Shown one piece after another: positions 54,930 to 63,219 of a stretch of DNA of 64,000 nucleotides. The stretch spans positions 219,960-283,959 of the forward strand of contig NZ_FRFA01000007.1 of NCBI RefSeq assembly GCF_900143535.1. The letters are read 5' to 3'. The translations under genes were made by a program, and so were the position numbers. The notes under the pieces were generated by a model that worked only from the letters and a program-made list of their open reading frames with translations, made no database searches and was not told the origin of the DNA. Source of the DNA: Tateyamaria sp. Alg231-49. Its GTDB lineage: Bacteria; Pseudomonadota; Alphaproteobacteria; Rhodobacterales; Rhodobacteraceae. Position 1 is the stretch's first letter, and each line of letters opens with the position of its first letter.

Positions 54930-56744
54930 CTAGGCGTGTTTTTCCCGAATGCTGTCACGATACAGCGCCTTCACGAGCGAAATCATCATGAACACCATGA
55001 CGATCGTGAACGGCAATGCGCCGATGATCATCGCATTTTGCAGAGCGCCAAACGGATTTGCTTGTGCACCGCTGTTGCCTGCAATGATCAGGGCCCCAAT
55101 GACGGCCGTTAGGATCAGGCCCCAGATGATGCGGTGCTTGATGCCAGTATCCTGCTCACCGCCGGACATGATGGTGTTCATCACCAGAATGCCCGAGTCA
55201 GCCGAGGTCACAAGAAACGTCATAATCAAAACCACACACATGATTGTAATGGCTGACAAGAACCCACCGGAGATCATTTGCTCAAGTGTCGCGAACAATT
55301 TGGCGGTGTTGGTCGCGCCGATCAGGGAACCGGCGGCGTCGCCATTCAGTTCCAGATCAATGGCTGTACCGCCCAGAATGGTCATCCACAAAAAGCACAC
55401 AATCGCCGGAGCAATCACGCACCCAAAAATGAACTCACGCACGGTGCGGCCCTTGGAAATGCGCGCCAGGAACAGGCCAACAAAGGGCGAGAACGCGATC
55501 CACCATGCCCAATAGAACGTGGTCCAGCCTGCTTGCCAACCGAACTGACGGCCCTGTTCACCAGCAGCGTAGATGGCTTTGGCGTCCAATTCGGCGGCCG
55601 AGGCCGGCAAGCCTTCGGTGAACCCAGCCAGCGATCCCCAAGGGGACGTGGCAGATCCGTAGATCGCCGCGACATCTTCCGCGGGCAGCGCTTGCGCTGC
55701 CGCCGGAATAGCCGCTGCAAAGGCGTCAGCTGTTTGCGGTCCATAGGCTCCGAAAGACATCTGAACGAAGTGCAGGATGTAGTCGACCAGACCAGCACCG
55801 AACTGTGTCATCGCAAAGAAGAAAGAGCCAAAGATCACGAAGGTCAGAAGCAAAATTACCGACAAAACCAGATTGAGGTTCGAAAGGTATTTGATCCCCC
55901 GTCCCACACCTGAAACAGCAGATAGAATGGACAAACCCATGATCACCAGCAGCGCTGCGATCAGGCCAACTGTGCTGGGTTTGGGGGCTTCTGTATCGCC
56001 ATTCATCAGCCACTCCATGCCCGAGACAGCATAAACCCCGTCAACGAACTGGCTGACACCAAAGCCAATGGTGACTGACACGCCAAGAATTGTGGCAACA
56101 ACGCCAAGTACATCAACCAAGTGACCCAGGAATCCATTGGCTGCCTTGCCCAACAATGGGGTCAGCGCCGAGCGGATCGTCAGAGGCATTTCGCGAGTAT
56201 ATGCGTAATAGGCCAGTGACAGCCCGGTCAGCACGTAAATGGCCCAAGCGTGGAAACCATAGTGCAGAAACGTATAGCGATAGGCTGATTGTACCGCCTC
56301 TTGAGAGTTCGCGGCCACATCACCGGAAAGGATCACGGGGTTTGAGCCCCAAAGGCCAAGTGGTTCGGCGGTCGCAAAGACCATCAGTCCGACACCCAGA
56401 CCTGCGCCGAACATCATTGAGAACCATGAAAAGTTCGAAAATTCGGGCACTGTTTCTGCGGTTCCCAGTTTCTTGCTGCCGGTTGCTGGCAAAAGGGCCA
56501 GCACAAACAGGAAGAACGCGAAAATACCAACTGAGACGATGTAAAAGCTGTTGAACCCGTTCAGCAAGCTGCCGTTCACGGCAGATAACACACTGCTGGC
56601 GTTGCCGGGCCAGACAAGTGCCCAAACGACCAGCGCGACCATGATGGTTTTGCTGATCAGCGCGATGGGAAGGCTGTAGCCTTCGTAGAACCCGGATGGA
56701 GCCTTTTCGATCTCCAACTCGGTAAAGGGTGGTTTAATAGACAT
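54930..56744 (-). CDS. BCCT family transporter (betaine/carnitine/choline type)
   Basis: Secondary transporter of 604 residues with twelve membrane helices. The BCCT signature in helix 8 is TTFYWAWWIAFSPFVGLFLARISKGRT. MMFGAGLGVGLMVFATAEPLG gives the helix 3 glycine stretch, where substrate and Na+ bind, and G-x-G-x-G is retained. Substrates in this family are quaternary ammonium compounds such as glycine betaine, choline, carnitine or DMSP. It has a clear GGGGA before the ATG. It lies next to the catabolic cluster on the same strand (86-base gap), so it may import that pathway's substrate. No long regulatory C-terminal tail is seen, unlike osmoregulated BetP. Confidence 0.93.
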   Translation of the reverse strand: MSIKPPFTELEIEKAPSGFYEGYSLPIALISKTIMVALVVWALVWPGNASSVLSAVNGSLLNGFNSFYIVSVGIFAFFLFVLALLPATGSKKLGTAETVPEFSNFSWFSMMFGAGLGVGLMVFATAEPLGLWGSNPVILSGDVAANSQEAVQSAYRYTFLHYGFHAWAIYVLTGLSLAYYAYTREMPLTIRSALTPLLGKAANGFLGHLVDVLGVVATILGVSVTIGFGVSQFVDGVYAVSGMEWLMNGDTEAPKPSTVGLIAALLVIMGLSILSAVSGVGRGIKYLSNLNLVLSVILLLTFVIFGSFFFAMTQFGAGLVDYILHFVQMSFGAYGPQTADAFAAAIPAAAQALPAEDVAAIYGSATSPWGSLAGFTEGLPASAAELDAKAIYAAGEQGRQFGWQAGWTTFYWAWWIAFSPFVGLFLARISKGRTVREFIFGCVIAPAIVCFLWMTILGGTAIDLELNGDAAGSLIGATNTAKLFATLEQMISGGFLSAITIMCVVLIMTFLVTSADSGILVMNTIMSGGEQDTGIKHRIIWGLILTAVIGALIIAGNSGAQANPFGALQNAMIIGALPFTIVMVFMMISLVKALYRDSIREKHA

Positions 56745-56830
56745 TGTAAGTCCCCTGTTTCTTTGGTCGCGCCGTTTTTCGGTTTCCCACAGCCTGTCCG
56801 CGCATCAGCTGCAGGATTGTGTGGTTCGCT

Positions 56831-57481
56831 TTAGTCATTGTCAGCCGCGCCGGCGCCTGCACCTAACAGGCGTGAAGCAGCGGTTGCGGGTGCAAAGGTG
56901 CGTTGCGCAAATGTGTCCAGTTTTTCCCAAACTCCGGGGGCGACGGTGCCGCGAAAGCGAGGGTGGGTGGCAGCATCTGTGCGCTTTCTGGCAATCTGGC
57001 AGGTCAAGGCGGCGGTTTGGTTTGTGTTGATTTCGCTCTTTAGGTCGTTGACCCAGACCCCAACGCCATCCGTGTCGATCCGCAGGTTTTGCCAGCGGAT
57101 CTGTACGTGTTCATTGAGATGGATCGCGGCCCAGGCCGCAAACGGTACCACCAGCAAAGGATGTGAAACGTTGGCCATTTTGACTGGCTGTCCTTTGGCA
57201 AGCCGATCAGCGCAATCATTCAGCGCGGTGCCAGCGGCAAGTGGGCACAGTTCGCCCACCGGCGCGCGCCATTCACCGTCGAGGGAGACGGGGGCAACCT
57301 GTTTATGGGCCAGCCCGTCATTTTTCGCGAGAATATCAGACAGCAACGCAGGCCCCGACAGATCATGAGAGGCAAGCCATCTCGTCGCACGTGCGGCTTC
57401 TTCCGCCATGCCCCACGACAGGCCAGCACCGCGGGCAGCACGTTTGGCGTGGGCTTCAATTTCGTTCAGGGAACGGTTCAC
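56831..57481 (-). CDS. DUF3726 family protein
   Basis: Protein of 216 residues from a GTG at 57481 (VNRSLNEIEAHAKRAARG). The N-terminal LNEIEAHAKRAARGAGLSWGMAEEAARATRWLASHDLSG is the mark of DUF3726, found mainly in Rhodobacteraceae. The C-terminal part becomes alanine-rich. No catalytic motif, membrane segment or signal is evident. The start overlaps the stop of the 567-residue gene by four bases (GTGA), so the two are translated together and may form a complex. Function unknown. Confidence 0.8.
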   Translation of the reverse strand: MNRSLNEIEAHAKRAARGAGLSWGMAEEAARATRWLASHDLSGPALLSDILAKNDGLAHKQVAPVSLDGEWRAPVGELCPLAAGTALNDCADRLAKGQPVKMANVSHPLLVVPFAAWAAIHLNEHVQIRWQNLRIDTDGVGVWVNDLKSEINTNQTAALTCQIARKRTDAATHPRFRGTVAPGVWEKLDTFAQRTFAPATAASRLLGAGAGAADND

Positions 57482-59181
57482 TTTGCCGCCTCCACCAAAA
57501 TCGGATAGGACCAGTCGTCGTTTTGGCTGCTCTGTAATTCTTCGGGAAAGGGTGCGTTTCCAAACATGCAAATTCGCACCCATCGGTCTGACCTTGGGTC
57601 AAAATGGGTGGCACCGAAGAAGGAGAGTTTGCATCGCAACATGTCAATCGGGACAAGGTCGGACCCGATCGTGTTATCGCGGATTTCGGCAAATGGCGCA
57701 TGTTCCACGATCTGTGCGCGTCTGACAGTGTGGCGGTGTTCGGGGTGGGCCAACAGGAAGGCCGCCAGATTGCCGTCGGCGTCTTCCTCTTTCAATGCCG
57801 CATAAAGATTGGCAGCATCCCGACCCGGTGCCAAAGGCTGTTCGTAGGGGGCAATGGGTTCTTCGAAACGTTCACCCAGACGGGGTTCCAGTTTCTCTTG
57901 AGAAATGTACCAAGCGCGCGCGCAGTTTTCTTTCTCTGTCCAGTCAATGTTCAGTGCCCAGCCATAGGCATCTTCCAGAATAGCACGCAGGTCTGCGACA
58001 CGCATCGTGCCGTCAATGCGAAACGCGTGTCTTTCCTTGTCGGACATCTGATCGGCAAGATGGTCGACAAGCCTGCCATAAGGTTCCAGCATCAACGATG
58101 CCAAACATTCCTGAGCATCCTCACCCAGCGTGCCTTCGGCCCAGGAAAAGAGCATGTTCCACGGGTGCGGGCCATGAAGGTCAGTGTTAGCAATATGGGT
58201 CGCGAGTTCCGACAGATCGCTGCGCAATCGCTTTAGCTTCTCGGTCTGGATTGGATGCTCTGAATGCCAGATATCGGCCGAGAGGATGGAACGGTTCAGC
58301 AACTCTTTGAACGTCGCAATCTCGACATCGGTCGCTGAGGGCACATTGCGCACAATGGCAATCGCCTCTTCCCGGGCAGAGATCCAATTGTTGAGCAGCT
58401 TTGGATGGTTCACGAGAAACGGGGCCATGCCCAGCCCGGTGGAGTTGCCAATCCCCATGCGACGCGCAATGTCTGCATCCAGATTGACGGCCGCCGCGCC
58501 GCCCTTGAGGTCAGCCATATGCTGGACCAGATCACGCACGTAGGCGCGGGTCAAAAACACGGACAGCATTTCGATCTGAAAAGGTGCCGCGCATTCGGGG
58601 CGGTCTGCAATCATCTCGCGATCCGCCGCACCCAGTTTGCCAGATCCGTAAACCGCCGTGGTGCGCATCAGATACCCAACCTTGTCGATCTGCGCCTGAT
58701 CAGGTTGTACGCCCGCAGCAAGGCAGGACACGACGTGATCCCACAACCTGACCGAACGATTTGCGCGCGACACCGACAGTTCTTTTTCGCTCACACGGCC
58801 CGCTTCTTGAAGCGGGATGTTTTGGCGCAATCGTTCGATATCAGCAGCATCTGGCACGCCGTCAAACACAGTGAACGTGCTGTCCCAGCGCGTCGCGATC
58901 ACCCGGTCAGAGCGGTCTTCGGCGGGAAGATCATGGCCAAAGGCGATCAGCGAATAGGTGCGGTCTGGCGTTTGCGCGCAGTACACGGCGTGACCGACCC
59001 CCTTGGCGTCAAACTCAAACACCGGGCGGGAAAAGGTCCAATCTTCGCCGGCCATTCGGCGGGTGAGGATACGCATGAAAGACAGACGGGACTGGTGGAA
59101 AGACCCCAGACGCGACAGCCGCATGACCAACGCAGGAGCACGTTTGGCAATGGTCTGTGATCTGTTCGCCTGACGTTGCAT
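57478..59181 (-). CDS. Conserved protein of unknown function, 567 residues
   Basis: I do not recognise a family. Read from the ATG at 59181 with GGAGGA seven bases before it. The protein is soluble-looking, without signal peptide or membrane helix, rich in charged residues, and has His- and Trp-rich conserved-looking blocks such as LHGPHPWNMLFSWAEG and DAYGWALNIDWTEKENCARAWYI. The C-terminal part contains FFGATHFDPRSDRWVRICMFG. It overlaps the DUF3726 gene (GTGA) and follows the M19-like gene by 14 bases. The tight context suggests a catalytic or accessory subunit of the pathway, perhaps with the DUF3726 protein. Confidence 0.7.
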   Translation of the reverse strand: MQRQANRSQTIAKRAPALVMRLSRLGSFHQSRLSFMRILTRRMAGEDWTFSRPVFEFDAKGVGHAVYCAQTPDRTYSLIAFGHDLPAEDRSDRVIATRWDSTFTVFDGVPDAADIERLRQNIPLQEAGRVSEKELSVSRANRSVRLWDHVVSCLAAGVQPDQAQIDKVGYLMRTTAVYGSGKLGAADREMIADRPECAAPFQIEMLSVFLTRAYVRDLVQHMADLKGGAAAVNLDADIARRMGIGNSTGLGMAPFLVNHPKLLNNWISAREEAIAIVRNVPSATDVEIATFKELLNRSILSADIWHSEHPIQTEKLKRLRSDLSELATHIANTDLHGPHPWNMLFSWAEGTLGEDAQECLASLMLEPYGRLVDHLADQMSDKERHAFRIDGTMRVADLRAILEDAYGWALNIDWTEKENCARAWYISQEKLEPRLGERFEEPIAPYEQPLAPGRDAANLYAALKEEDADGNLAAFLLAHPEHRHTVRRAQIVEHAPFAEIRDNTIGSDLVPIDMLRCKLSFFGATHFDPRSDRWVRICMFGNAPFPEELQSSQNDDWSYPILVEAAK

Positions 59182-59195
59182 CGATTGTCCTCCGC

Positions 59196-60173
59196 CTAGT
59201 GTGATGGTGTGAAATTGTCTGCGTAAAACCTGTGCCAATTGTCGCCCATGATGCCCGCAACTTCACCGTCGCTTAGCCCAGTGGCACGCAAGCCCGCTTC
59301 GATATTTCCAAAGTCGCGATTGTCGTTGAACCAGGAGGGCATGGGTGGAAAACCGGGGGCGGCGGCTGATCCCTCGCCATAGTCAATTTCTTTGCTCCAG
59401 CGGCCAACGCGCATCCATTCGACAACGCTGTCGGGGTGGTCCTGGCACAAGTCCGTCCCAATACCGAGGTTTTGGGCGCCGTATTTTTCAGCTGCGTGCG
59501 CGATCATTTCGCAGAAACTGTCCAACGTGCAGTCGGACTTGTTCCTGAGGTGATGCGGATAGACAGAGAATCCCATCATCCCACCGTTTTCGGTCACGGC
59601 GCGGATCACATCGTCCTTCTTGTTGCGAAGTGCAGGCGACCATTCGTAAGGATTGGCATGTGTGATGGCGATGGGTCGTTCGGACAGATCAGCGGCCTCG
59701 ATAGTCGAGCGATCAGCCGAATGGCTCATGTCCACGACCAGCCCAACGCGGTTCATTTCTTTGATGATCTGGCGGCCCATGCGGGTGATGCCGGTGTCTT
59801 CCGCCTCGTAACAGCCCGTCGCCAGCAAAGACTGGTTGTTATAGGTCAACTGCATGAAGCGCGCGCCAAGGGTATGTACAATCTCGACGAGGCCAATGTC
59901 GTCCTCGATCGGACTGGGATTCTGAAAGCCAAAGAAGATCGCAGTTTTGCCCTCAGCTTTGGCGCGGTCCACGTCGCTGGCCCATTGGCCCTTCACGATC
60001 AGGTCCGGGTATTGCTCGAACCAGCGGTTCCACTGTTCAAAGTTCAGCACCGTTTCGCGGAAATTCTCATGATAGGCGATGGTGACATGCACCGCATCCA
60101 CGCCACCCTCGCGCATCTGCCGAAAAATCTTTTCCGACCAATTGGCATATTGAAGGTTGTCGATCCGCATCAT
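59196..60173 (-). CDS. M19 (membrane dipeptidase) family hydrolase, atypical
   Basis: Amidohydrolase-fold protein of 325 residues. Later M19 features are present: LGARFMQLTYNNQSLLATGCYE, GLVVDMSHSADRSTIEAADLSERPIAITHANP (two His ligands) and GIGTDLCQDHP. The N terminus MMRIDNLQYANWSEKIF lacks the H-x-D pair of standard dipeptidases, and the bridging Glu motif is replaced by FGFQNPSPIEDD. So the metal site differs from renal-type dipeptidases. The ATG at 60173 overlaps the aldehyde dehydrogenase stop (ATGA). In this operon it is more likely to cleave a C-N bond of a pathway intermediate than dipeptides. Confidence 0.82.
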   Translation of the reverse strand: MMRIDNLQYANWSEKIFRQMREGGVDAVHVTIAYHENFRETVLNFEQWNRWFEQYPDLIVKGQWASDVDRAKAEGKTAIFFGFQNPSPIEDDIGLVEIVHTLGARFMQLTYNNQSLLATGCYEAEDTGITRMGRQIIKEMNRVGLVVDMSHSADRSTIEAADLSERPIAITHANPYEWSPALRNKKDDVIRAVTENGGMMGFSVYPHHLRNKSDCTLDSFCEMIAHAAEKYGAQNLGIGTDLCQDHPDSVVEWMRVGRWSKEIDYGEGSAAAPGFPPMPSWFNDNRDFGNIEAGLRATGLSDGEVAGIMGDNWHRFYADNFTPSH

Positions 60174-61621
60174 GTCGGGGTGCCCGAAGAAATGTAGGCC
60201 GTCTTTACAATCGTGTAGAATTCCGCCGCCGTGCGACCCTGTTCGCGTGGACCGTAAGAGCTGTCTCCGCGTCCTCCGAATGGTACGTGATAATCGGTTC
60301 CGGCTGTGGGCAAGTTCACCATCACACAACCCGACTGCGCGCTACGGCGGAAATGTGTGGCGCGGGCCAGATTTGTGGTGACAATACCTGCTGTCAGACC
60401 GAAGTTCGTGTCGTTGACCACGTGCAGCGCCTCGTCATAGCTGGCGACGGGGATAACGCAGGCAAGGGGCGCAAACATCTCTTCGCGATTGATGCGCATG
60501 TCGTTTTTTGTGCCGACAAAAACGCCAGGCGACATATAGTAACCGTCTGTCGCCATCTCCAACCGTTGGCCGCCGCACAGCAATTCAGCGCCTTCCGAGG
60601 CAGCAAGATCGACATAAGCGAGGTTTTCACTCAGCTGTTGCTCGGACACAACCGGCCCCATCTGGGTACCTGCCTCCAATGCATGACCAACCTTCATGGC
60701 CTTGGCCCCCAAGACCAGTTTTTCGACGAACTGATCATGGATAGATTGGTGGACAACAAGTCGCGAAGACGCCGTGCACTTCTGTCCTGAACCGCCAAAC
60801 GCGCCACCCAGTGCAAGCGAGACGGCCAGATCCAGATCCGCGTCATCCATCACGGCCAAAGCGTTCTTTGACCCCATCTCCATCTGCACACGTGTCAGGT
60901 TCTGGATCGCGCTTACCGCGATACCTTTGCCCACGGGCACCGAGCCCGTGAAGCTGATGGCATTGACCTTGGGGCTTTCGACCAGTCGCTGCCCAATAGA
61001 ACTGCCTGCGCCCATCACCAAAGAAACCAGGCCTTTCGGAATGTCTTGGCGCGCGATGATTTCAACCAGTGCTACGGCCGAGGCCGGAGTGACATTTGCA
61101 GGCTTCCAGACCACGGCATTGCCGTAGCAAAGCGCCGGTGCGATCTTCCAAGAAGCAGTTGCGGTTGGAAAGTTCCAAGGTGAGATCACCGCCACAACGC
61201 CAACAGGTTCGCGGCGCACGTCAATTTCGATCCCGTCACGCACGCTGTCGGCTGTGTCGCCCATTTGGCGCAGGGTTTCGGCGGCGTAGTAGGTAAAGAA
61301 CTGCCCGGCGCGATAGACCTCGCCTTTGCCTTCGGCCAGCGGCTTGCCTTCTTCACGGGCGAGCAGGGTGCCCAGTTCTTCTGCGCGGTTCATCATTTCT
61401 GTGCCGATGGCCATCAGCACGTTATATTTCCGCTCGATCCCATATGCGGCCCATTCAGCCTGCGCTTGCCGGGCTTGCTCAAGTGTTGCGTCCAATTGAT
61501 CCGGAGTTGCCTGCGCGAACATCCCAATCAGGTCACTCAGATCCGAAGGGTTCCGGTTTTCGATTTCGGTTGCACCCGCCACCCATTCCCCGGCGATGTA
61601 GTTCATTTTGGTGTCGTGCAT
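60170..61621 (-). CDS. Aldehyde dehydrogenase family protein (semialdehyde type)
   Basis: NAD(P)-dependent dehydrogenase of 483 residues. Catalytic Cys282 is in GSGQKCTASSRL, the general base Glu248 in MEMGSKN and the oxyanion Asn150 in SPWNFP; FTGSVPVGKGI is the cofactor loop. The closest type is alpha-ketoglutarate or succinic semialdehyde dehydrogenase. The ATG at 61621 has AAGGGA before it. It is the first gene of the minus-strand cluster. The 108-base gap to the LysR gene upstream holds a 17-bp palindrome. It could oxidise the (N-methyl) semialdehyde formed during ring or betaine breakdown. Confidence 0.9.
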   Translation of the reverse strand: MHDTKMNYIAGEWVAGATEIENRNPSDLSDLIGMFAQATPDQLDATLEQARQAQAEWAAYGIERKYNVLMAIGTEMMNRAEELGTLLAREEGKPLAEGKGEVYRAGQFFTYYAAETLRQMGDTADSVRDGIEIDVRREPVGVVAVISPWNFPTATASWKIAPALCYGNAVVWKPANVTPASAVALVEIIARQDIPKGLVSLVMGAGSSIGQRLVESPKVNAISFTGSVPVGKGIAVSAIQNLTRVQMEMGSKNALAVMDDADLDLAVSLALGGAFGGSGQKCTASSRLVVHQSIHDQFVEKLVLGAKAMKVGHALEAGTQMGPVVSEQQLSENLAYVDLAASEGAELLCGGQRLEMATDGYYMSPGVFVGTKNDMRINREEMFAPLACVIPVASYDEALHVVNDTNFGLTAGIVTTNLARATHFRRSAQSGCVMVNLPTAGTDYHVPFGGRGDSSYGPREQGRTAAEFYTIVKTAYISSGTPT

Positions 61622-61712
61622 GATGTATCCCTTTGACCAAGCGCCTGAGGCGCGCGCACGCACAGTATACCCGGTCAAAGTATTTCAGGCTTTTAGAATG
61701 ATTTGTAGATTT

Positions 61713-61729
61713 ATTCAGAAACTCTGAAT
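61713..61729. promoter_or_regulatory. Candidate LysR-type operator upstream of the aldehyde dehydrogenase operon
   Basis: ATTCAGAAACTCTGAAT: 7-bp perfect arms around three bases, containing the T-N11-A pattern of LysR-type boxes. It sits 92 bases before the aldehyde dehydrogenase start and directly after the lysR stop codon. The adjacent LysR regulator is the obvious candidate to bind it. Confidence 0.55.
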
Positions 61730-62620
61730 TTAGAGGTAGGGAGCCAAGCTGCCATCCCGCTTCATCTCGGTCATCAGTTTCAGAAACTCTCGCGCTGCGG
61801 GCATCAGCAAATTGTTGGGCCGGGACATCAGATGCACAGTCCGGCGCGCGGTCGCATCGGCAAGGGGCAGAAATGCGAATTCATCAAGCAAGTTAGCAAC
61901 GGCCAGTCGCGGAAGGACGGTTACCCCAACCCCTTGTCGGACCAGCCCCAACAAGGACGCCGTGTTCGGAACCATAAGCCGCGAGCGTGCAAGGATGGGC
62001 GCAAAGTCCGGATCCGTGATCTGCTTGCACAGGCCGTTCGCGATGATCGTCTGATCACCAAGTGTGCGCCATGTCAGTTGGTCCCAGTTTTCGGCAAGCG
62101 GATGGTCTTTGCGACACACCAGCCCAAATGCGTCGCTGAACAATTCGGTGCGGCGCATCCCCTCAACGACGGAAAAGGATCCAATGCCGATATCGGCCCG
62201 CTCGCGGTCTAGTTCGCGCGCGATTGTTGCTGAGTCCATATCACGCAGATCAATCTGAACATTCGGATGTTTCTGGGCGAATTTGAGAATTACGGGCGGC
62301 AGCATCGTCGTCGCCACTGATGGGGTTACTGCCAACCTCAGAAACCCAAGCTCGGAGCGCGCCAACCCTTCGATCACAGACACCGTGTTTTCGAAGTGCG
62401 CCACTTCTCGACGGGCTTCGGTCAGAATGAGTTTTCCGATTGGCGTCAAACGGGACTTGCGAGCCGTTTCGAATAGGGCAGAGCCGACGTGATCCTCAAA
62501 TTGCTTCAGCATCATGGAAACCGCCGACGGCGTTCGTCCAAGTGCGTCAGCGGCTTCAGACAAGCTGCCATGGGTGGCAACCATCGTGAAACACCTAAGC
62601 ATGTCGATTTTGATCGCCAA
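61730..62620 (-). CDS. LysR family transcription regulator
   Basis: Protein of 296 residues. N-terminal helix-turn-helix: MLRCFTMVATHGSLSEAADALGRTPSAVSMMLKQFEDHVG (from residue 7). The effector domain follows with LRLAVTPSVATTMLPPVILKFAQKHPNVQIDLRD and GLVRQGVGVTVLP. It lies between the catabolic operon (same strand, downstream) and ridA (divergent). A local activator responsive to a pathway compound is likely. Confidence 0.92.
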   Translation of the reverse strand: MAIKIDMLRCFTMVATHGSLSEAADALGRTPSAVSMMLKQFEDHVGSALFETARKSRLTPIGKLILTEARREVAHFENTVSVIEGLARSELGFLRLAVTPSVATTMLPPVILKFAQKHPNVQIDLRDMDSATIARELDRERADIGIGSFSVVEGMRRTELFSDAFGLVCRKDHPLAENWDQLTWRTLGDQTIIANGLCKQITDPDFAPILARSRLMVPNTASLLGLVRQGVGVTVLPRLAVANLLDEFAFLPLADATARRTVHLMSRPNNLLMPAAREFLKLMTEMKRDGSLAPYL

Positions 62621-62641
62621 ATTCAGGCATCCTTAAGTAAA

Positions 62642-62653
62642 TTCAATCGAATC
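62642..62653. promoter_or_regulatory. Short inverted repeat in the lysR-ridA divergent region
   Basis: ATTC-AATC-GAAT between the divergent starts of lysR and ridA. It resembles a shortened form of the arms of the palindrome at 61713-61729 (ATTC / GAAT). It may be a second LysR site, but the arms are only 4 bp. Confidence 0.25.
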
Positions 62654-62742
62654 AAGTTTGCCTCAATTTCGTTCTCGTGACCATATGGCACTCTCGGCAT
62701 CCGGCTTGGGGTGCGGAACACACAAAATCGTAAGGAAATCCC

Positions 62743-63084
62743 ATGATCGAACGCATCGATACAGGCACGCGGTCTTCGAAAATCGTAAAGCACAATGGCG
62801 TGGCTTATCTGACTGGTCAGGTCGCTGAAGGCGAAACCATTCAAGAGCAGGTGCAGGCCTGTTTAGACAAAATTGACGCGCTTCTGGCAGAGGCCGGATC
62901 GTCACGCCAAGACATGTTGCGCGTCACTATTTGGTTGGCCGATATGAAGGATTTCAATGGGCTGAATGAAGTCTGGAATGCGTGGGTGCCCGCCGGTCAC
63001 GCGCCAGCGCGCGCTTGTGGTGAGGCCAAGCTGGCCAGACCCGAACTCAAGGTCGAGTTCATCGTGGATGCGGCCTGTTCGTAA
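62743..63084 (+). CDS. RidA family protein (reactive imine/enamine deaminase)
   Basis: Protein of 113 residues; RidA proteins hydrolyse reactive enamines/imines to ketones and ammonia. The pattern is NGVAYLTGQVAEGETIQEQVQACLDKIDALLAEAG. The conserved Arg90 in PARACGEAKLARPELKVEF positions the substrate carboxylate. AAGGAA stands five bases before the ATG. It is divergent from lysR and adjacent to the degradation operon, so it probably handles an imine intermediate in that route, rather than acting as the general housekeeping RidA. Confidence 0.9.
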   Translation: MIERIDTGTRSSKIVKHNGVAYLTGQVAEGETIQEQVQACLDKIDALLAEAGSSRQDMLRVTIWLADMKDFNGLNEVWNAWVPAGHAPARACGEAKLARPELKVEFIVDAACS

Positions 63085-63219
63085 CGTCGAAATGCTATCC
63101 CAAAAAGGGCTTGCCAAAGAATTGGACATGGTCAGGAACAGGTCGGCAACCTTATGACCGCAAAGCCCGGGTTCAACGGAAAACCCGTCATCGCGCGGGG
63201 CGGCTAGATCGGCGTTTGA

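Noticed and set aside
63085..63216. Short frames between ridA and the phosphodiesterase remnant
   Set aside because: Frames of about 20 codons with no recognisable content; could be further debris of the damaged locus but cannot be supported.
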